A DNA stretch of 38,844 nt from Acidovorax sp. CCYZU-2555 (lineage in GTDB: Bacteria; Pseudomonadota; Gammaproteobacteria; Burkholderiales; Burkholderiaceae_C), in assembly GCF_018413525.1 (NCBI RefSeq), contig NZ_JAHCDD010000057.1, positions 1 to 38,844 on the forward strand, written 5' to 3'. Within the stretch, counting starts at the first letter, position 1. Every line of letters starts with the position of its first letter. The notes below the pieces were generated by a model. The model made no database searches. It had not been told where the DNA came from and saw only the letters and a program-made list of their open reading frames with translations. The position numbers and the translations under genes are program-made. Below, one piece after another: positions 1-8,589 of the stretch.

Positions 1-560
1 GGTTCGAGAATCAGCACGCGCTCCAGGCGGGTGCGGCCCGGCGCGTCACCGGGCGGCGCGGACACCAGCTCCCAGCGACCGTCCTTGCGCACTTCGGCAC
101 GCGCGTGCAGGCCGCCCAACGGCAGCAGCGATGCCCCGCGATCGATCAGCGGGCGCAGCTGGCGCGCGACCTGGTCCGGGCTGCCTTCGACGACGAAGCC
201 CCAGAACAGGTAATTGCCCAGCACGTCGAGCTCTACGCTCTTGTCGAAGTAGGACACCAGTTTCACGCCCGCCACCTGCGGCGCGTTGCGCAGGGGCACG
301 GAGTCGGACTCGCCGTACACGCGGTTGCGCACGGGAATCCAGCTGATGTTTCCTGCGGACTTGAGCGGCGCATGTTTTTTCCACGCCGCGGAATGGGTGT
401 GGAGGCTCGCGAAGAACTGGGCGTCGCAGCGGGTGAACGTCTTGAATGTCTCGTCGAGCGCGGCATTGCTGGCATGCACCGAGTGCGCCAGCAGCATGCA
501 GGAAGCGAGAAATGCCGTGCGTGTCAGCGGGCGGTGAAATGGTGCACGGTTCTGTGTCAT
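1..560 (-). CDS. Secreted protein of unknown function (3' end outside window)
   Basis: An open minus-strand reading frame starts at the ATG at 560 and runs off the left edge with no stop, giving about 186 residues. The N-terminus looks like a Sec signal peptide: a basic start (MTQNRAPFHRPLTRT), a hydrophobic stretch (AFLASCMLLAH) and a likely cleavage site after VHA near residue 30. The mature part contains WIPVRNRVYGESDSVPLRN and several WGF/GNYLFWGF-like hydrophobic patches but no motif I recognise. Third codon positions are G/C-rich as in the neighbours, which supports a real gene. It is co-directional with the CoA-transferase gene 87 bp upstream and could be the last gene of that group. 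A periplasmic location is inferred from the signal peptide only; I cannot assign a function. Confidence 0.6.
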   Translation of the reverse strand, partial: MTQNRAPFHRPLTRTAFLASCMLLAHSVHASNAALDETFKTFTRCDAQFFASLHTHSAAWKKHAPLKSAGNISWIPVRNRVYGESDSVPLRNAPQVAGVKLVSYFDKSVELDVLGNYLFWGFVVEGSPDQVARQLRPLIDRGASLLPLGGLHARAEVRKDGRWELVSAPPGDAPGRTRLERVLILE

Positions 561-647
561 TGTGTCGAGAAAGCAGTGGTTCAACCAGCCGCATATTCCA
601 GCAGATGGGTGAATGCCGCCTTGTCGGTGAAGCGCTTGTCTTGCTGT

Positions 648-1820
648 CTACCGGGGTGGTTTCCCGTCCAGCGTGTCGCGCAGCAGCTGCGTGTGCTGGC
701 CCAGCGTGGGCGCGGCGAACGGCGCGGGGCCGGGCGTGCGGTCGAAGGCGATGGCGCGCGTGAAGCCGCGGTAGCTGCCCAGCGTGGGGTGGGCGATGTC
801 GGCGATCATCTCTTCGGCCGCCACCTGCGGGTGGTCGAACATGTCTTCCACGGCCCGCGCCGCGGCGCAGGGCACGGCTTCGCCGAACAGCGCTTCCCAT
901 TCGAGCGCGCTGCGCGCGGCCAGCGCCTGGCGCAGCAGCGGAACGAGTTCCTCATGGTGCTGGGCGCGCAGGCGCACGCTCGCGTAGCGCGGGTTGGCGG
1001 CGAGTTCGGGCAGGCCTATCTTGTCGCACAGCGCCTGCCAGAAATGCGGCGTGTTGGCCGAGATGTAGAGGTGGCCTTCGCGTGTCGGGTGGATGCCCGT
1101 GATGCCGCCCGAGCGCATGTCGCGGCCAATATCGCGCGGCTCGCCTTCGGCCCAGACCAGGCGCGCCGACTGCATGGTCAGCGCCGCGCGCAGCAGCGAC
1201 ACGCCCACATGCTGGCCCAGGCCGCTTTGCGCGCGCTCGTACAGCGCCGACGACACGCCCGCGGCGACCAACGCCGACGCGTAGTAGTCGACCACCGAGC
1301 CGTAGAGAATTTCGGGCGGCCCGTCTTCCTTGGCCTGCATGGCACACATGCCGGTCATGGTCTGCAGCACCTGGTCGTAGCCGGCCTTGGTGCGCAGCGG
1401 GCCGCTGGCGCCATAGCCCGTGACGCTGCAGTAGACCAGGCGCGGGTTGATCCGCGTGAGCTGCTCGAATGCGATGCCCAGGCGTTCGGGCATGCCGGGG
1501 CGGAAGTTGTGCACCAGCACATCGGCGTCGCGCACCAGGCGCAGCAGCGTCGCGAGTTCTTCCGATTGCTTGAGGTCCAGCACCATGCCCCATTTGCTGC
1601 GGTTCACGCCCACGAAGGCGCGGCTTTCGGCTTCGAGCGTCGAAGGGTACTTGCGCAGGTTGTCGCCCGTGGGCGGCTCGATCTTGATGACTTCGGCGCC
1701 CTGGTCGGCGAGCAGTGAACAGCCATAGGGGCCGGCGATGTAGGCGCTCAAATCGAGCACCCGAATGCCGCTGAGGGGGCCGCGCGGGCCGGGCCGCTGT
1801 TCTGACAGGTCTTGCTGCAT
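648..1820 (-). CDS. Class III (CaiB/BaiF) CoA-transferase
   Basis: The 390-residue product matches family III CoA-transferases, which move CoA between organic acids through an aspartyl-CoA thioester in the cytoplasm. The N-terminal signature GIRVLDLSAYIAGPYGCSLL (about residues 18-37) and GAEVIKIEPPTGD are typical, as are HNFRPGMPERLG (104-115) and the VTGYGASGP segment. The likely catalytic aspartate is Asp178 in the VVDYYAS segment, followed by the family pattern LYERAQSGLGQHVGVSLL. Length is normal for the family. It lies last in a leftward group after a CitE-like lyase and a Bug receptor. That pairing suggests activation of a dicarboxylic or hydroxy-acid substrate to a CoA ester followed by C-C cleavage. 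The substrate cannot be read from sequence; annotation as formyl-CoA or succinyl-CoA transferase would be a guess. Confidence 0.9.
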   Translation of the reverse strand: MQQDLSEQRPGPRGPLSGIRVLDLSAYIAGPYGCSLLADQGAEVIKIEPPTGDNLRKYPSTLEAESRAFVGVNRSKWGMVLDLKQSEELATLLRLVRDADVLVHNFRPGMPERLGIAFEQLTRINPRLVYCSVTGYGASGPLRTKAGYDQVLQTMTGMCAMQAKEDGPPEILYGSVVDYYASALVAAGVSSALYERAQSGLGQHVGVSLLRAALTMQSARLVWAEGEPRDIGRDMRSGGITGIHPTREGHLYISANTPHFWQALCDKIGLPELAANPRYASVRLRAQHHEELVPLLRQALAARSALEWEALFGEAVPCAAARAVEDMFDHPQVAAEEMIADIAHPTLGSYRGFTRAIAFDRTPGPAPFAAPTLGQHTQLLRDTLDGKPPR

Positions 1821-1919
1821 GGTGTCTGGTCTCTGGCTGAAATCCCCTGGGCCAGGGGCCCAGGGCGGCAGTGCGCGGCCGCATGCCGCGCCACTGCCTG
1901 GGGGGAAGGTGGCGACCGT

Positions 1920-2915
1920 TCAGTCGGCCACGATGTTGCGGTCCTTGGCGAGTTTTTTCCAGCGCTCGACGTCCTTCTGGATGACATCGCCGAACTGCTG
2001 GGGCGTGATCGACGACGTCAACGCGCCTTCGCGCAGGAAGTTGGCCTTGATCTGCGGGCTCGCGAGGATCTGGTTCACGGCCTGGTTCAACTGGTTGACG
2101 ATGGGCGCGGGCGTGCCCGCGGGCGCGAGCAGGCCCCACCACAGATCGAATTCGTAGCCGGGAACGGCCGTGGCCATGGGCGTCAGCTCGGGCGCGACCG
2201 GGCTGGGCTGCAGGCTGGTGATGCCGATCGCGCGCAGCTTGCCGTTGCGCACCATGGGCAGGATGGACGGGCCGCTGGAAATCATCAGCTGCACCTGGTT
2301 GCCGATCACGTCCGTGACGGCCGGGCCCTGGCCCTTGTAAGGCACATGGGTGATGTCGAAGCCCGGCGCCATGGAGCGCAGCAGTTCGGTCGCGAAATGG
2401 TTGACGCTGCCCGTGCCCGACGATGCGTAGTTGAACTTGCCGGGGTTGGCCTTCACGGCGCTGATCAGCTCGGCCGGCGTGCGCGCCGCGAAGTCATTGT
2501 TGACGGCGACGACGAACGGGCCGCGCGCGAACATCGCCACGGGCGCGAAGCTCTTGACCGGATCGAACGGCATCTTGGTCTGCACGGCCGAGTTGGTCGT
2601 CATGCTCGACGAGACCGCGACCAGCGTATAGCCGTCGGCCGGTGCCTTCGCGACCTGGCCGGTGCCGGTGTTGCCGCTCGCGCCCGGGCGGTTCTCGACG
2701 ATCACCGACTGCTTGAGCACATCGCCGAGTTCCTTGGCGATCTGGCGCGCGAACGAATCATTGGAGCCGCCGGGCGGGTAGGGCACGACCATGGTGATCG
2801 GCTTCGTCGGGTACTGCTGTGCCTGGGCCAGCGGCGCGAAGCCGGTCACGGCCAGCGCGGCCGCGGTCCAGAGCAGGCTGCGGCGCAGCGAAGGGTGGCG
2901 GTTCAAGGTCTGCAT
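1920..2915 (-). CDS. Bug-family (TTT) periplasmic solute-binding receptor 1
   Basis: A 331-residue tripartite tricarboxylate transporter receptor. The start at 2915 is chosen because AGGAGA lies a few bases upstream; a longer in-frame start at 2966 would overlap the flanking gene's end and lacks support. A signal peptide is visible (RRSLLWTAAALAVTGF, ending at ALAQAQ about residue 32). The mature protein has Bug hallmarks: ITMVVPYPPGGSNDSFAR, VIVENRPGASGNTG, ADGYTLV and THVPYKGQGPAVTDVIGNQV. These proteins bind carboxylates in the periplasm and either feed a TctAB permease or act in sensing. It sits between the CitE-like lyase and the CoA-transferase in one leftward group, so its ligand is probably the acid that those enzymes process. 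No TctA or TctB gene is present nearby. Confidence 0.93.
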   Translation of the reverse strand: MQTLNRHPSLRRSLLWTAAALAVTGFAPLAQAQQYPTKPITMVVPYPPGGSNDSFARQIAKELGDVLKQSVIVENRPGASGNTGTGQVAKAPADGYTLVAVSSSMTTNSAVQTKMPFDPVKSFAPVAMFARGPFVVAVNNDFAARTPAELISAVKANPGKFNYASSGTGSVNHFATELLRSMAPGFDITHVPYKGQGPAVTDVIGNQVQLMISSGPSILPMVRNGKLRAIGITSLQPSPVAPELTPMATAVPGYEFDLWWGLLAPAGTPAPIVNQLNQAVNQILASPQIKANFLREGALTSSITPQQFGDVIQKDVERWKKLAKDRNIVAD

Positions 2916-2966
2916 TTTTGTCTCCTGGTTGTAATTCGTTTCGGCGGGCTCTGCGGCCCTTTGCAC

Positions 2967-3845
2967 TCAGCCGTTGTCGGCGATCAAGCCCAGCGCGCGC
3001 GCCTGGGCCACGATGGCCTGGGCGCGCAGCACGAACGGGCGATCGATCATCTTTCCGTCGACCACATAGGCGCCCACGCCGTCGGCATTGGCCTGGGCCG
3101 CGGCGCTGACCACCTTGAGCGCGCTCGCGAGGTCTGCTTCGCCGGGCTGGAACACCGCGTTGGCGACGGCGACCTGGCTGGGGTGTATGCAGGTCTTGCC
3201 CGTGAAGCCCAGGCGGGCCGCGAGTTCGGCTTCGGCGCGAAAGCCGTCGGCGTCCTGGATGTTGGCGAACGCGCCGTCATAGGCGGCGATGCCGGCTTCG
3301 GCCGCGGCCATGCGCACGCTCATCAGCACCTGGGCGATGGCCGCAGGCTCGCGTCGGTGCACGCCGTAGGGCTCGAACAGATCGCCCAGGCCCACCTGCA
3401 GGCCCACGGCCAGCGGGTGGGCGGAGGCAATTTCATGCGCCAGGCGCAGCGCGCGCGGGGTCTCGATGTTCAGCAGCAGGCGCGGTGCCTGGGCCATGCC
3501 CGCGGCACGCGCCGCGCGTTCCACGGCGTCGGCCGCGGCGCGCACGTCATCGGCGGTCTCGGGCTTGGGCAGGTTGATCCAGTGCACGGCCGGGCACACG
3601 ACGGCGGCGACATCGCGCTCGAAGTGCGGCGTGTCCATGGCGTTGATGCGCACGATCAGCGTCTTGCGGTGGCCGGTCAGTGCTTGTGCGCTGTGCAGAA
3701 AGCCTTGCAGCAGCGCACGGGCTTCGTCCTTGCGGGTTTCGGCGACGGCGTCTTCCAGGTCGAAGGAAAGGCTGTCGGCCGCGCCGACCAGCGCTTTGGC
3801 GAACAACTCGGGGCGGGATGCGGGGACAAACAGTTTGCTTCTCAT
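2967..3845 (-). CDS. HpcH/HpaI aldolase family, CitE-like CoA-ester lyase
   Basis: A 292-residue CitE-like protein. Members cleave or hydrolyse (3S)-malyl-CoA, citramalyl-CoA or citryl-CoA in a Mg2+-dependent TIM barrel. Visible family elements are RSKLFVPASRPELFAKAL at the start, SFDLEDAV (27-34), the substrate-carboxylate arginine in IVRINAMDT (Arg66), the metal-binding glutamate in LLLNIETPRAL (Glu128) and aspartate in GLGDLFEPYG (Asp155), and GKTCIHPSQV near the C-terminus. Length is normal. It is the first gene of a leftward group, transcribed divergently from the LysR gene 75 bp away, followed 51 bp later by a Bug receptor and then a class III CoA-transferase. The inferred role is the carbon-carbon cleavage step for an acid taken up through this locus. 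The exact CoA ester is not known. Confidence 0.9.
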   Translation of the reverse strand: MRSKLFVPASRPELFAKALVGAADSLSFDLEDAVAETRKDEARALLQGFLHSAQALTGHRKTLIVRINAMDTPHFERDVAAVVCPAVHWINLPKPETADDVRAAADAVERAARAAGMAQAPRLLLNIETPRALRLAHEIASAHPLAVGLQVGLGDLFEPYGVHRREPAAIAQVLMSVRMAAAEAGIAAYDGAFANIQDADGFRAEAELAARLGFTGKTCIHPSQVAVANAVFQPGEADLASALKVVSAAAQANADGVGAYVVDGKMIDRPFVLRAQAIVAQARALGLIADNG

Positions 3846-3867
3846 GCGGCCATTGTGGAATGCGCAG

Positions 3868-3910
3868 AAAACAAAAGAAACACATGCAATCTTTCTTCAA
3901 AACAAAGAAA
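3868..3910. promoter_or_regulatory. Candidate LysR operator between CitE-like gene and lysR
   Basis: This A-rich 75-bp divergent intergenic region holds a near direct repeat, AAAACAAAAGAAA (3868-3880) and AAAACAAAGAAA (3899-3910), offset by about 31 bp (three helical turns) and each followed by ATGC. An inverted repeat TTTCTT-N7-AAGAAA spans 3892-3910. LysR proteins usually bind such sites in divergent promoters. The assignment is inferred from position and symmetry only. Confidence 0.35.
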
Positions 3911-3920
3911 TAATGCGGTA

Positions 3921-4844
3921 ATGGAAACCCAATACCTGCGCAGCTTTCTGCTGGTCATAGAAACCGGCTCTCTTGCCGAGGCGGCGCGCCGCCTGCACCG
4001 CACGGCCGCGGCCGTCGCCCAGCAGATGCGCACGCTGGAGCGCGAGTTCGGCACCGAGCTGCTGGCGCGCGCCGGGCGCACCGTCGCGCCCACGCCCGCG
4101 GGCCACAGGCTCGCGGCGACAGCGCCGCAGTTGCTGCGCGATCTCGCGCATGCGCGCACCCATGTGAGTCAGGAGTCGGAAGTCGGCGAACTGACCCTGG
4201 GCACGATCAACACCGCGCTGCACAGCCTGCTGCCCGACATCCTCGCGCGCTTTGTCGCCGAACTGCCCGGCGTCAAGGTGTTCCTGCAGTCGGGCACGAC
4301 CCAGCAGGTCTACCAGGCCGTGCAGCAGGGCACGCTGGACGCGGCCATCTGCCTTTACCCGTCGTTCGCGCTGTCCAAGGCCTTCGACTGGTCGCTGCTG
4401 CGCGAGGAGTCGCTGATATTGCTCGCGCCGCGGCATCTGGCCGATATGACGCCGTTCGAGCTGCTGCGCACCCAGCCGCTGATACGCTACGACCGCAGCC
4501 TGGGCGGCGGGCAGATGATTGAACGTTATCTGCGCGCCAACCAGATCGCCGTGCCGCGCGAGCGCTTCGAGTTGAGTTCGCTGGTCGCGATCTCGATGAT
4601 GGTCGACCGCGGTCTGGGCGTGGCCGTCGTGCCCGATACCGCGCTCGAATGGCCCGACGGCCACAACGTCGTGCGGCTGGCGCTGCCGGGCCAGACCGAG
4701 TCGCGCCGCTTCGGCACGCTGTGGCTGCGTTCCTCGCCGCGGCTGGCGCGCATCCACCGGCTCGTCGATTGCGCCCAGGCCGTGGTGCGCGAGCGCAGCT
4801 ATGCCGTTCCTGGCTCGAAACCCTCTGCGGGTTATGCCGAATAG
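3921..4844 (+). CDS. LysR-family transcriptional regulator (upstream of pmd operon)
   Basis: A 307-residue LysR regulator. The start METQYLRSFLL at 3921 places the winged-helix HTH at residues 1-60 (SLAEAARRLHRTAAAVAQQMRTLE) exactly as the family expects; the frame stays open far upstream but that extension is not LysR-like. The effector-binding domain follows (LTLGTINTALHSLLPDIL onward) and ends near residue 290. It is divergent from the CitE-like/Bug/CoA-transferase group and lies 85 bp upstream of pmdU in the same direction. It could therefore control the leftward group, the pmd operon, or both. LysR proteins most often regulate the divergent neighbour, which favours the leftward group. 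The effector is unknown. Confidence 0.92.
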   Translation: METQYLRSFLLVIETGSLAEAARRLHRTAAAVAQQMRTLEREFGTELLARAGRTVAPTPAGHRLAATAPQLLRDLAHARTHVSQESEVGELTLGTINTALHSLLPDILARFVAELPGVKVFLQSGTTQQVYQAVQQGTLDAAICLYPSFALSKAFDWSLLREESLILLAPRHLADMTPFELLRTQPLIRYDRSLGGGQMIERYLRANQIAVPRERFELSSLVAISMMVDRGLGVAVVPDTALEWPDGHNVVRLALPGQTESRRFGTLWLRSSPRLARIHRLVDCAQAVVRERSYAVPGSKPSAGYAE

Positions 4845-4855
4845 CTATACCTGCT

Positions 4856-4884
4856 AGCGGGCGATACGCCTAGTGGTGCCCGCT
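4856..4884 (+). promoter_or_regulatory. Inverted repeat in lysR-pmdU gap
   Basis: AGCGGGC (4856-4862) and GCCCGCT (4878-4884) form a 7-bp inverted repeat with a 15-nt spacer, just downstream of the lysR stop and about 45 bp before the pmdU start. It has no T-run, so a simple intrinsic terminator is unlikely; an operator or weak hairpin is possible. The pmd promoter should lie in this 85-bp gap if the operon is not read through from lysR. Confidence 0.3.
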
Positions 4885-4929
4885 GCAAGTGTTCAGAATG
4901 TGCAGCAATACACAGGAGACATAACAGCG

Positions 4930-6048
4930 ATGCAAACGGCCATTCCCTGCCTTTTGATGCGTGGCGGCACCTCGAAAGGACCTTTCTTTCGTGCCGAACA
5001 CCTGCCGCAAGACCTGCCCACGCGCGACAAGGTGCTGCTGGCGGCGCTGGGTTCGCCCGACAGGCGCCAGATCGACGGCGTTGGCGGCGCCCACCCGCTG
5101 ACCAGCAAGGTCGGCATGGTGTCTCTCAGCAAGCGCGAAGGCATCGATCTCGAATTCCTGTTCGCCCAGCTGCAGCCCGAAAAAGACACGGTCGACACCA
5201 CGCCCAACTGCGGCAACATGCTCGCGGCGGTCGTGCCGTTCGCGCTCGAGACCGGCATGCTGAAGGCGCGCGGCGAGACCAGCACTTTCCGCGTGCTCAC
5301 GCTCAACACCGACATGGCCGCTGACATCACCGTGCAGACGCCGGGCGGTCAGATCTCCTATGAAGGCACGGCGCGCATCGATGGCGCGCCCGGCCAGTCG
5401 GCACCGGTCGACATCAGCTTTCTCGACACCGCGGGCTCGGTCTGCTCCAGCCTGCTGCCCACGGGCAACGCCAAGGACCGCATCACCGTCACGGGCGAAG
5501 GCTTCGACGACTTCACGCTCGACGTCACCTGCATAGACAACGGCATGCCGCTGGTCATCCTGCGCGCCGCCGACGTGGGCCGCACGGGCCAGGAAACCGT
5601 GGCCGAGCTGAATGCGGACACCGACCTCAAGCGCCGCATCGAGGCGCTGCGCCTGCAGATTTCGCTGCGCATGGGCCTGGGCGACGTGACGCAGAAGAAC
5701 TACCCGAAGATGACGCTGATCGCGCCGCCCGAGCACGGCGGCGCGCTGACCACGCGCAGCTTCATTCCCCATGCCTGCCACGACGCCATCGGCGTGCTCG
5801 CGGCGGTGACCGTGGGCACGGCCGTGAAGATGCCGGGCACGGTCTGCGAAGGCGTGGCCCAGGTGCCCCAGGGCACGGGCAGCGTTACGGTGTCGGTCGA
5901 ACACCCCACGGGCGAGTTCAGCGTCACGCTGGACAGCGACCCCGACCAGCCTTCGGTGGTGACCAAGGCCGCGCTGCTGCGCACCGCGCGCCTGCTGATG
6001 CGCGGCGAAGTCATGGTGCCGCGCGCGGTGTGGAACGGCGAGCGGTAG
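4930..6048 (+). CDS. pmdU: 4-oxalomesaconate tautomerase (GalD/PrpF family)
   Basis: A 372-residue PrpF-like isomerase with a diaminopimelate-epimerase fold, first gene of the pmd operon. The family converts the keto tautomer of 4-oxalomesaconate (formed from PDC hydrolysis) to the enol form used by the hydratase. The start at 4930 is set by AGGAGA 10-15 bp upstream; MQTAIPCLLMRGGTSKGPFF is the typical N-terminus (catalytic-loop motif MRGGTSKGP at 9-17). Other conserved elements are IDGVGGAHPLTSKV, TTPNCGNMLAAV and LRMGLGDV. It precedes the transporter gene by 71 bp. The gene order matches the published Comamonas order pmdU-K-E-F-D-A-B-C. A paralogue lies at 27198-28289 in this window. Confidence 0.93.
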   Translation: MQTAIPCLLMRGGTSKGPFFRAEHLPQDLPTRDKVLLAALGSPDRRQIDGVGGAHPLTSKVGMVSLSKREGIDLEFLFAQLQPEKDTVDTTPNCGNMLAAVVPFALETGMLKARGETSTFRVLTLNTDMAADITVQTPGGQISYEGTARIDGAPGQSAPVDISFLDTAGSVCSSLLPTGNAKDRITVTGEGFDDFTLDVTCIDNGMPLVILRAADVGRTGQETVAELNADTDLKRRIEALRLQISLRMGLGDVTQKNYPKMTLIAPPEHGGALTTRSFIPHACHDAIGVLAAVTVGTAVKMPGTVCEGVAQVPQGTGSVTVSVEHPTGEFSVTLDSDPDQPSVVTKAALLRTARLLMRGEVMVPRAVWNGER

Positions 6049-6119
6049 ATCCGCCTGGTAGATGTCTGAAATGGCCAGCGCCTGACCAGGCGTTTGCCGC
6101 GAGAGTGAAGTGAAGCGTT

Positions 6120-7496
6120 ATGTCATCCAAGTCCCCGCGTGAGACAGGCTCTGCCGTGAATGTGCAGACCCTGCTCAACGAACACCCGTTCTCGGGTTTC
6201 CAGTGGCGCATCTTCGCGCTGTGTTTCTTCATCGTGCTGCTCGACGGCTTCGATACTTCGGCGATTGGCTACATCGCCCCCCATCTGATGACCGAGTGGG
6301 GCGTGAGCAAGCCCGATCTCGCGCCCGTGCTCAGCGCCGCGCTGTTCGGCCTGGCCGCGGGCGCGCTCAGCGCGGGCCCGCTGGCCGACAAGCTGGGCCG
6401 CAAGGTCGTGCTCGTGGGCTCGGTCGCGGTGTTTGCCGTGGCCTGCCTGGGCTCGGGTTTTTCGCCCAATCTCTGGACGCTGACCGTGCTGCGCTTCATC
6501 ACCGGCGTGGGCCTGGGCGCGGCCATGCCCAATGCGGTGACGCTGATGAGCGAGTACTGCCCCGACAGCCGCCGCTCCACGCTGACCAATGCCATGTTCT
6601 GCGGCTTTCCTCTGGGCGCGGCCTTCGGCGGCTTTCTCGCGGCCTGGATGATTCCGCTGCTGGGCTGGCGCAGCGTGCTGATACTGGGCGGCGTGCTGCC
6701 GCTGATTCTGGTCGTGCTGCTGCTGTGGCAATTGCCCGAGTCGGTGCGCTACATGGTCGCCAAGCAATACCCGATAGAGCGCGTGCGCAGCGTGCTGCTG
6801 CGCATCGCGGGCGACAGCGTCAAGAGCGTGCAGCGCTTCGTGCTGACCGAGACCGCGCCCGCGTCGGACGCCAAGAGCGGCATAGGCGTGGTGCTGTCGG
6901 CGCCATACCGCGTGGGCTCGGTGATGATGTGGATCGCCTACTTCATGGGCCTGGTGATCTTCTATGCGCTGATCAACTGGATGCCCATTCTGTTTCGCGA
7001 CGCGGGCCTGGACCCCAAGACCGGCGCGCTGGTGGCTGCGCTGTTCCCGCTGGGCGGCGTGGGCGCGGTGTTCTTCGGCTGGCTCATGGACCGCTTCAAC
7101 GCCACGCGCATCATCGCCGTCGGCTATGCGCTGACCGCTGTCTCGATCTGGTGGATAGGCCAGACCGCGGGCAATCTCGGCTGGCTCGTGGTGTCGGTGT
7201 TTCTCGCGGGCACGATCATGAACACCGCCCAGTCGTCCATGCCCGCGCTGGCCGCGGCGTTCTACCCGACGCGCGGCCGTGCCACGGGCGTGGCCTGGAT
7301 GCTGGGCATTGGCCGCTTCGGCGGCATCGCCGGCTCGTTCCTGGTGGCCGAGCTGTCGGCCCGGCACCTGGGCTTCAGCGAGATTTTCAGCGTGGTCGCC
7401 GTGGCCGGCCTGGTCGCCACGGGCGCGCTGATCGTCAAGGAATATTTCAGTCCCAAGCCCCACGGCGAGACCGTGGGCCGCACCGCCGCGCATTGA
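6120..7496 (+). CDS. pmdK: MFS aromatic acid:H+ symporter (AAHS family, PcaK-like)
   Basis: A 458-residue inner-membrane transporter with about 12 hydrophobic segments. The first membrane segment carries the AAHS signature DGFDT (in FFIVLLDGFDTSAIGYIAP) and the cytoplasmic loop between segments 2 and 3 carries GPLADKLGRKVVL, both typical of 4-hydroxybenzoate/protocatechuate permeases such as PcaK. A second loop motif GWLMDRFNATR lies after segment 8. Its place inside the operon, between the tautomerase and the hydratase, suggests protocatechuate uptake, possibly with 4-hydroxybenzoate. The start at 6120 has only a weak purine-rich ribosome site (GAGAGTGAAG). The specificity is inferred from family and context. 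Confidence 0.92.
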   Translation: MSSKSPRETGSAVNVQTLLNEHPFSGFQWRIFALCFFIVLLDGFDTSAIGYIAPHLMTEWGVSKPDLAPVLSAALFGLAAGALSAGPLADKLGRKVVLVGSVAVFAVACLGSGFSPNLWTLTVLRFITGVGLGAAMPNAVTLMSEYCPDSRRSTLTNAMFCGFPLGAAFGGFLAAWMIPLLGWRSVLILGGVLPLILVVLLLWQLPESVRYMVAKQYPIERVRSVLLRIAGDSVKSVQRFVLTETAPASDAKSGIGVVLSAPYRVGSVMMWIAYFMGLVIFYALINWMPILFRDAGLDPKTGALVAALFPLGGVGAVFFGWLMDRFNATRIIAVGYALTAVSIWWIGQTAGNLGWLVVSVFLAGTIMNTAQSSMPALAAAFYPTRGRATGVAWMLGIGRFGGIAGSFLVAELSARHLGFSEIFSVVAVAGLVATGALIVKEYFSPKPHGETVGRTAAH

Positions 7497-7532
7497 GCCG
7501 GCACCCTCTAAGAATCTCAGGAGAACATTGCG

Positions 7533-8561
7533 ATGATCATTGACGTACACGGCCACTACACCACGGCTCCGGCCGCCCTCGGCGCCTGGCGCGACCTGCA
7601 GATCGCCGGTCTCAAGGACCCTAGCCAGGCCCCATCGGCGAGTTCGCTGAAGATCAGCGACGACGAAATCCGCGACACCATCGAGAACAACCAGCTCAAG
7701 CTGATGAAGCAGCGCGGCTCCGATCTGACGATCTTCAGCCCGCGCGCGAGCTTCATGGCCCACCACATCGGCGACTTCGAGACCTCGGCCACCTGGGCCG
7801 CGATCTGCAACGAGCTGTGCTATCGCGTGAGCGAACTGTTCCCCGACTACTTCATTCCCGCGGCCATGCTGCCGCAGTCGCCGGGCGTGGACCCTGCGAC
7901 CTGCATTCCCGAACTGGTGAAGTGCGTCGAGCAATACGGCAACGTGGGCATCAACCTCAACCCCGATCCATCGGGCGGCCACTGGACTTCGCCGCCGCTG
8001 TCGGACCGCAGCTGGTACCCGATCTACGAGAAGATGGTCGAGTACGACATTCCCGCCATGGTCCATGTGAGCACCAGCTGCAACAGCTGCTTCCACACCA
8101 CGGGCGCGCACTATCTGAACGCCGACACCACGGCCTTCATGCAATGCCTGACCAGCGATCTGTTCAAGGACTTCCCCACGCTCAAGTTCCTGATTCCGCA
8201 TGGCGGCGGCGCCGTGCCTTACCACTGGGGGCGTTTCCGCGGCCTGGCGCAGGAGCTGAAGAAGCCGTTGCTCGACGAGCATCTGCTCAACAACATCTAC
8301 TTCGACACCTGCGTCTACCACCAGCCGGGCATTGATTTGCTCACCAAGGTGATCCCCGTCAAGAACATTCTTTTTGCCAGCGAGATGATTGGCGCGGTGC
8401 GCGGCATCGATCCGACCACGGGCCATTACTACGACGACACCAAGCGCTACATCGAAGACACGGTCAACCTCAACGAGCAAGAGCGCTTCCAGGTCTACGA
8501 AGGCAATGCGCGCCGCGTGTTCACGCGCCTCGACGCCGCGCTCAAGAAGAAGGGCCTGTAA
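7533..8561 (+). CDS. pmdE: 4-oxalomesaconate hydratase (LigJ-type)
   Basis: A 342-residue amidohydrolase-superfamily protein that hydrates 4-oxalomesaconate to 4-carboxy-4-hydroxy-2-oxoadipate (CHA). Length and residue numbering agree with the characterised LigJ. The metal-binding pair is His6 and His8 (DVHGHY), with His178 (MVHVS), His223 (IPHGGG) and Glu284 (FASEMIG) all present, so the active site looks intact. The start at 7533 has AGGAGA about 8 bp upstream. The 36-bp gap after pmdK and the 28-bp gap before pmdF fit an operon. The product, CHA, is the substrate of the next gene. Name conflicts exist, since the family is often labelled generic amidohydrolase; the context here makes the specific call strong. 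Confidence 0.95.
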   Translation: MIIDVHGHYTTAPAALGAWRDLQIAGLKDPSQAPSASSLKISDDEIRDTIENNQLKLMKQRGSDLTIFSPRASFMAHHIGDFETSATWAAICNELCYRVSELFPDYFIPAAMLPQSPGVDPATCIPELVKCVEQYGNVGINLNPDPSGGHWTSPPLSDRSWYPIYEKMVEYDIPAMVHVSTSCNSCFHTTGAHYLNADTTAFMQCLTSDLFKDFPTLKFLIPHGGGAVPYHWGRFRGLAQELKKPLLDEHLLNNIYFDTCVYHQPGIDLLTKVIPVKNILFASEMIGAVRGIDPTTGHYYDDTKRYIEDTVNLNEQERFQVYEGNARRVFTRLDAALKKKGL

Positions 8562-8589
8562 GCAGGCCGACAACAGACAGGAGATTCAG

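Noticed and set aside
105..1718. A 537-residue plus-strand open frame over the CoA-transferase gene
   Set aside because: It is antisense to a well-conserved enzyme and has low-complexity composition.
1812..4844. A 1010-residue plus-strand open frame
   Set aside because: Only the part from 3921 is LysR-like. The rest is an arginine/histidine/glycine-rich shadow of the Bug and CitE-like genes on the other strand, caused by high GC.
6123..8573. An 816-residue minus-strand open frame
   Set aside because: It is a shadow antisense to pmdK and pmdE, with composition typical of high-GC antisense frames and no domain.
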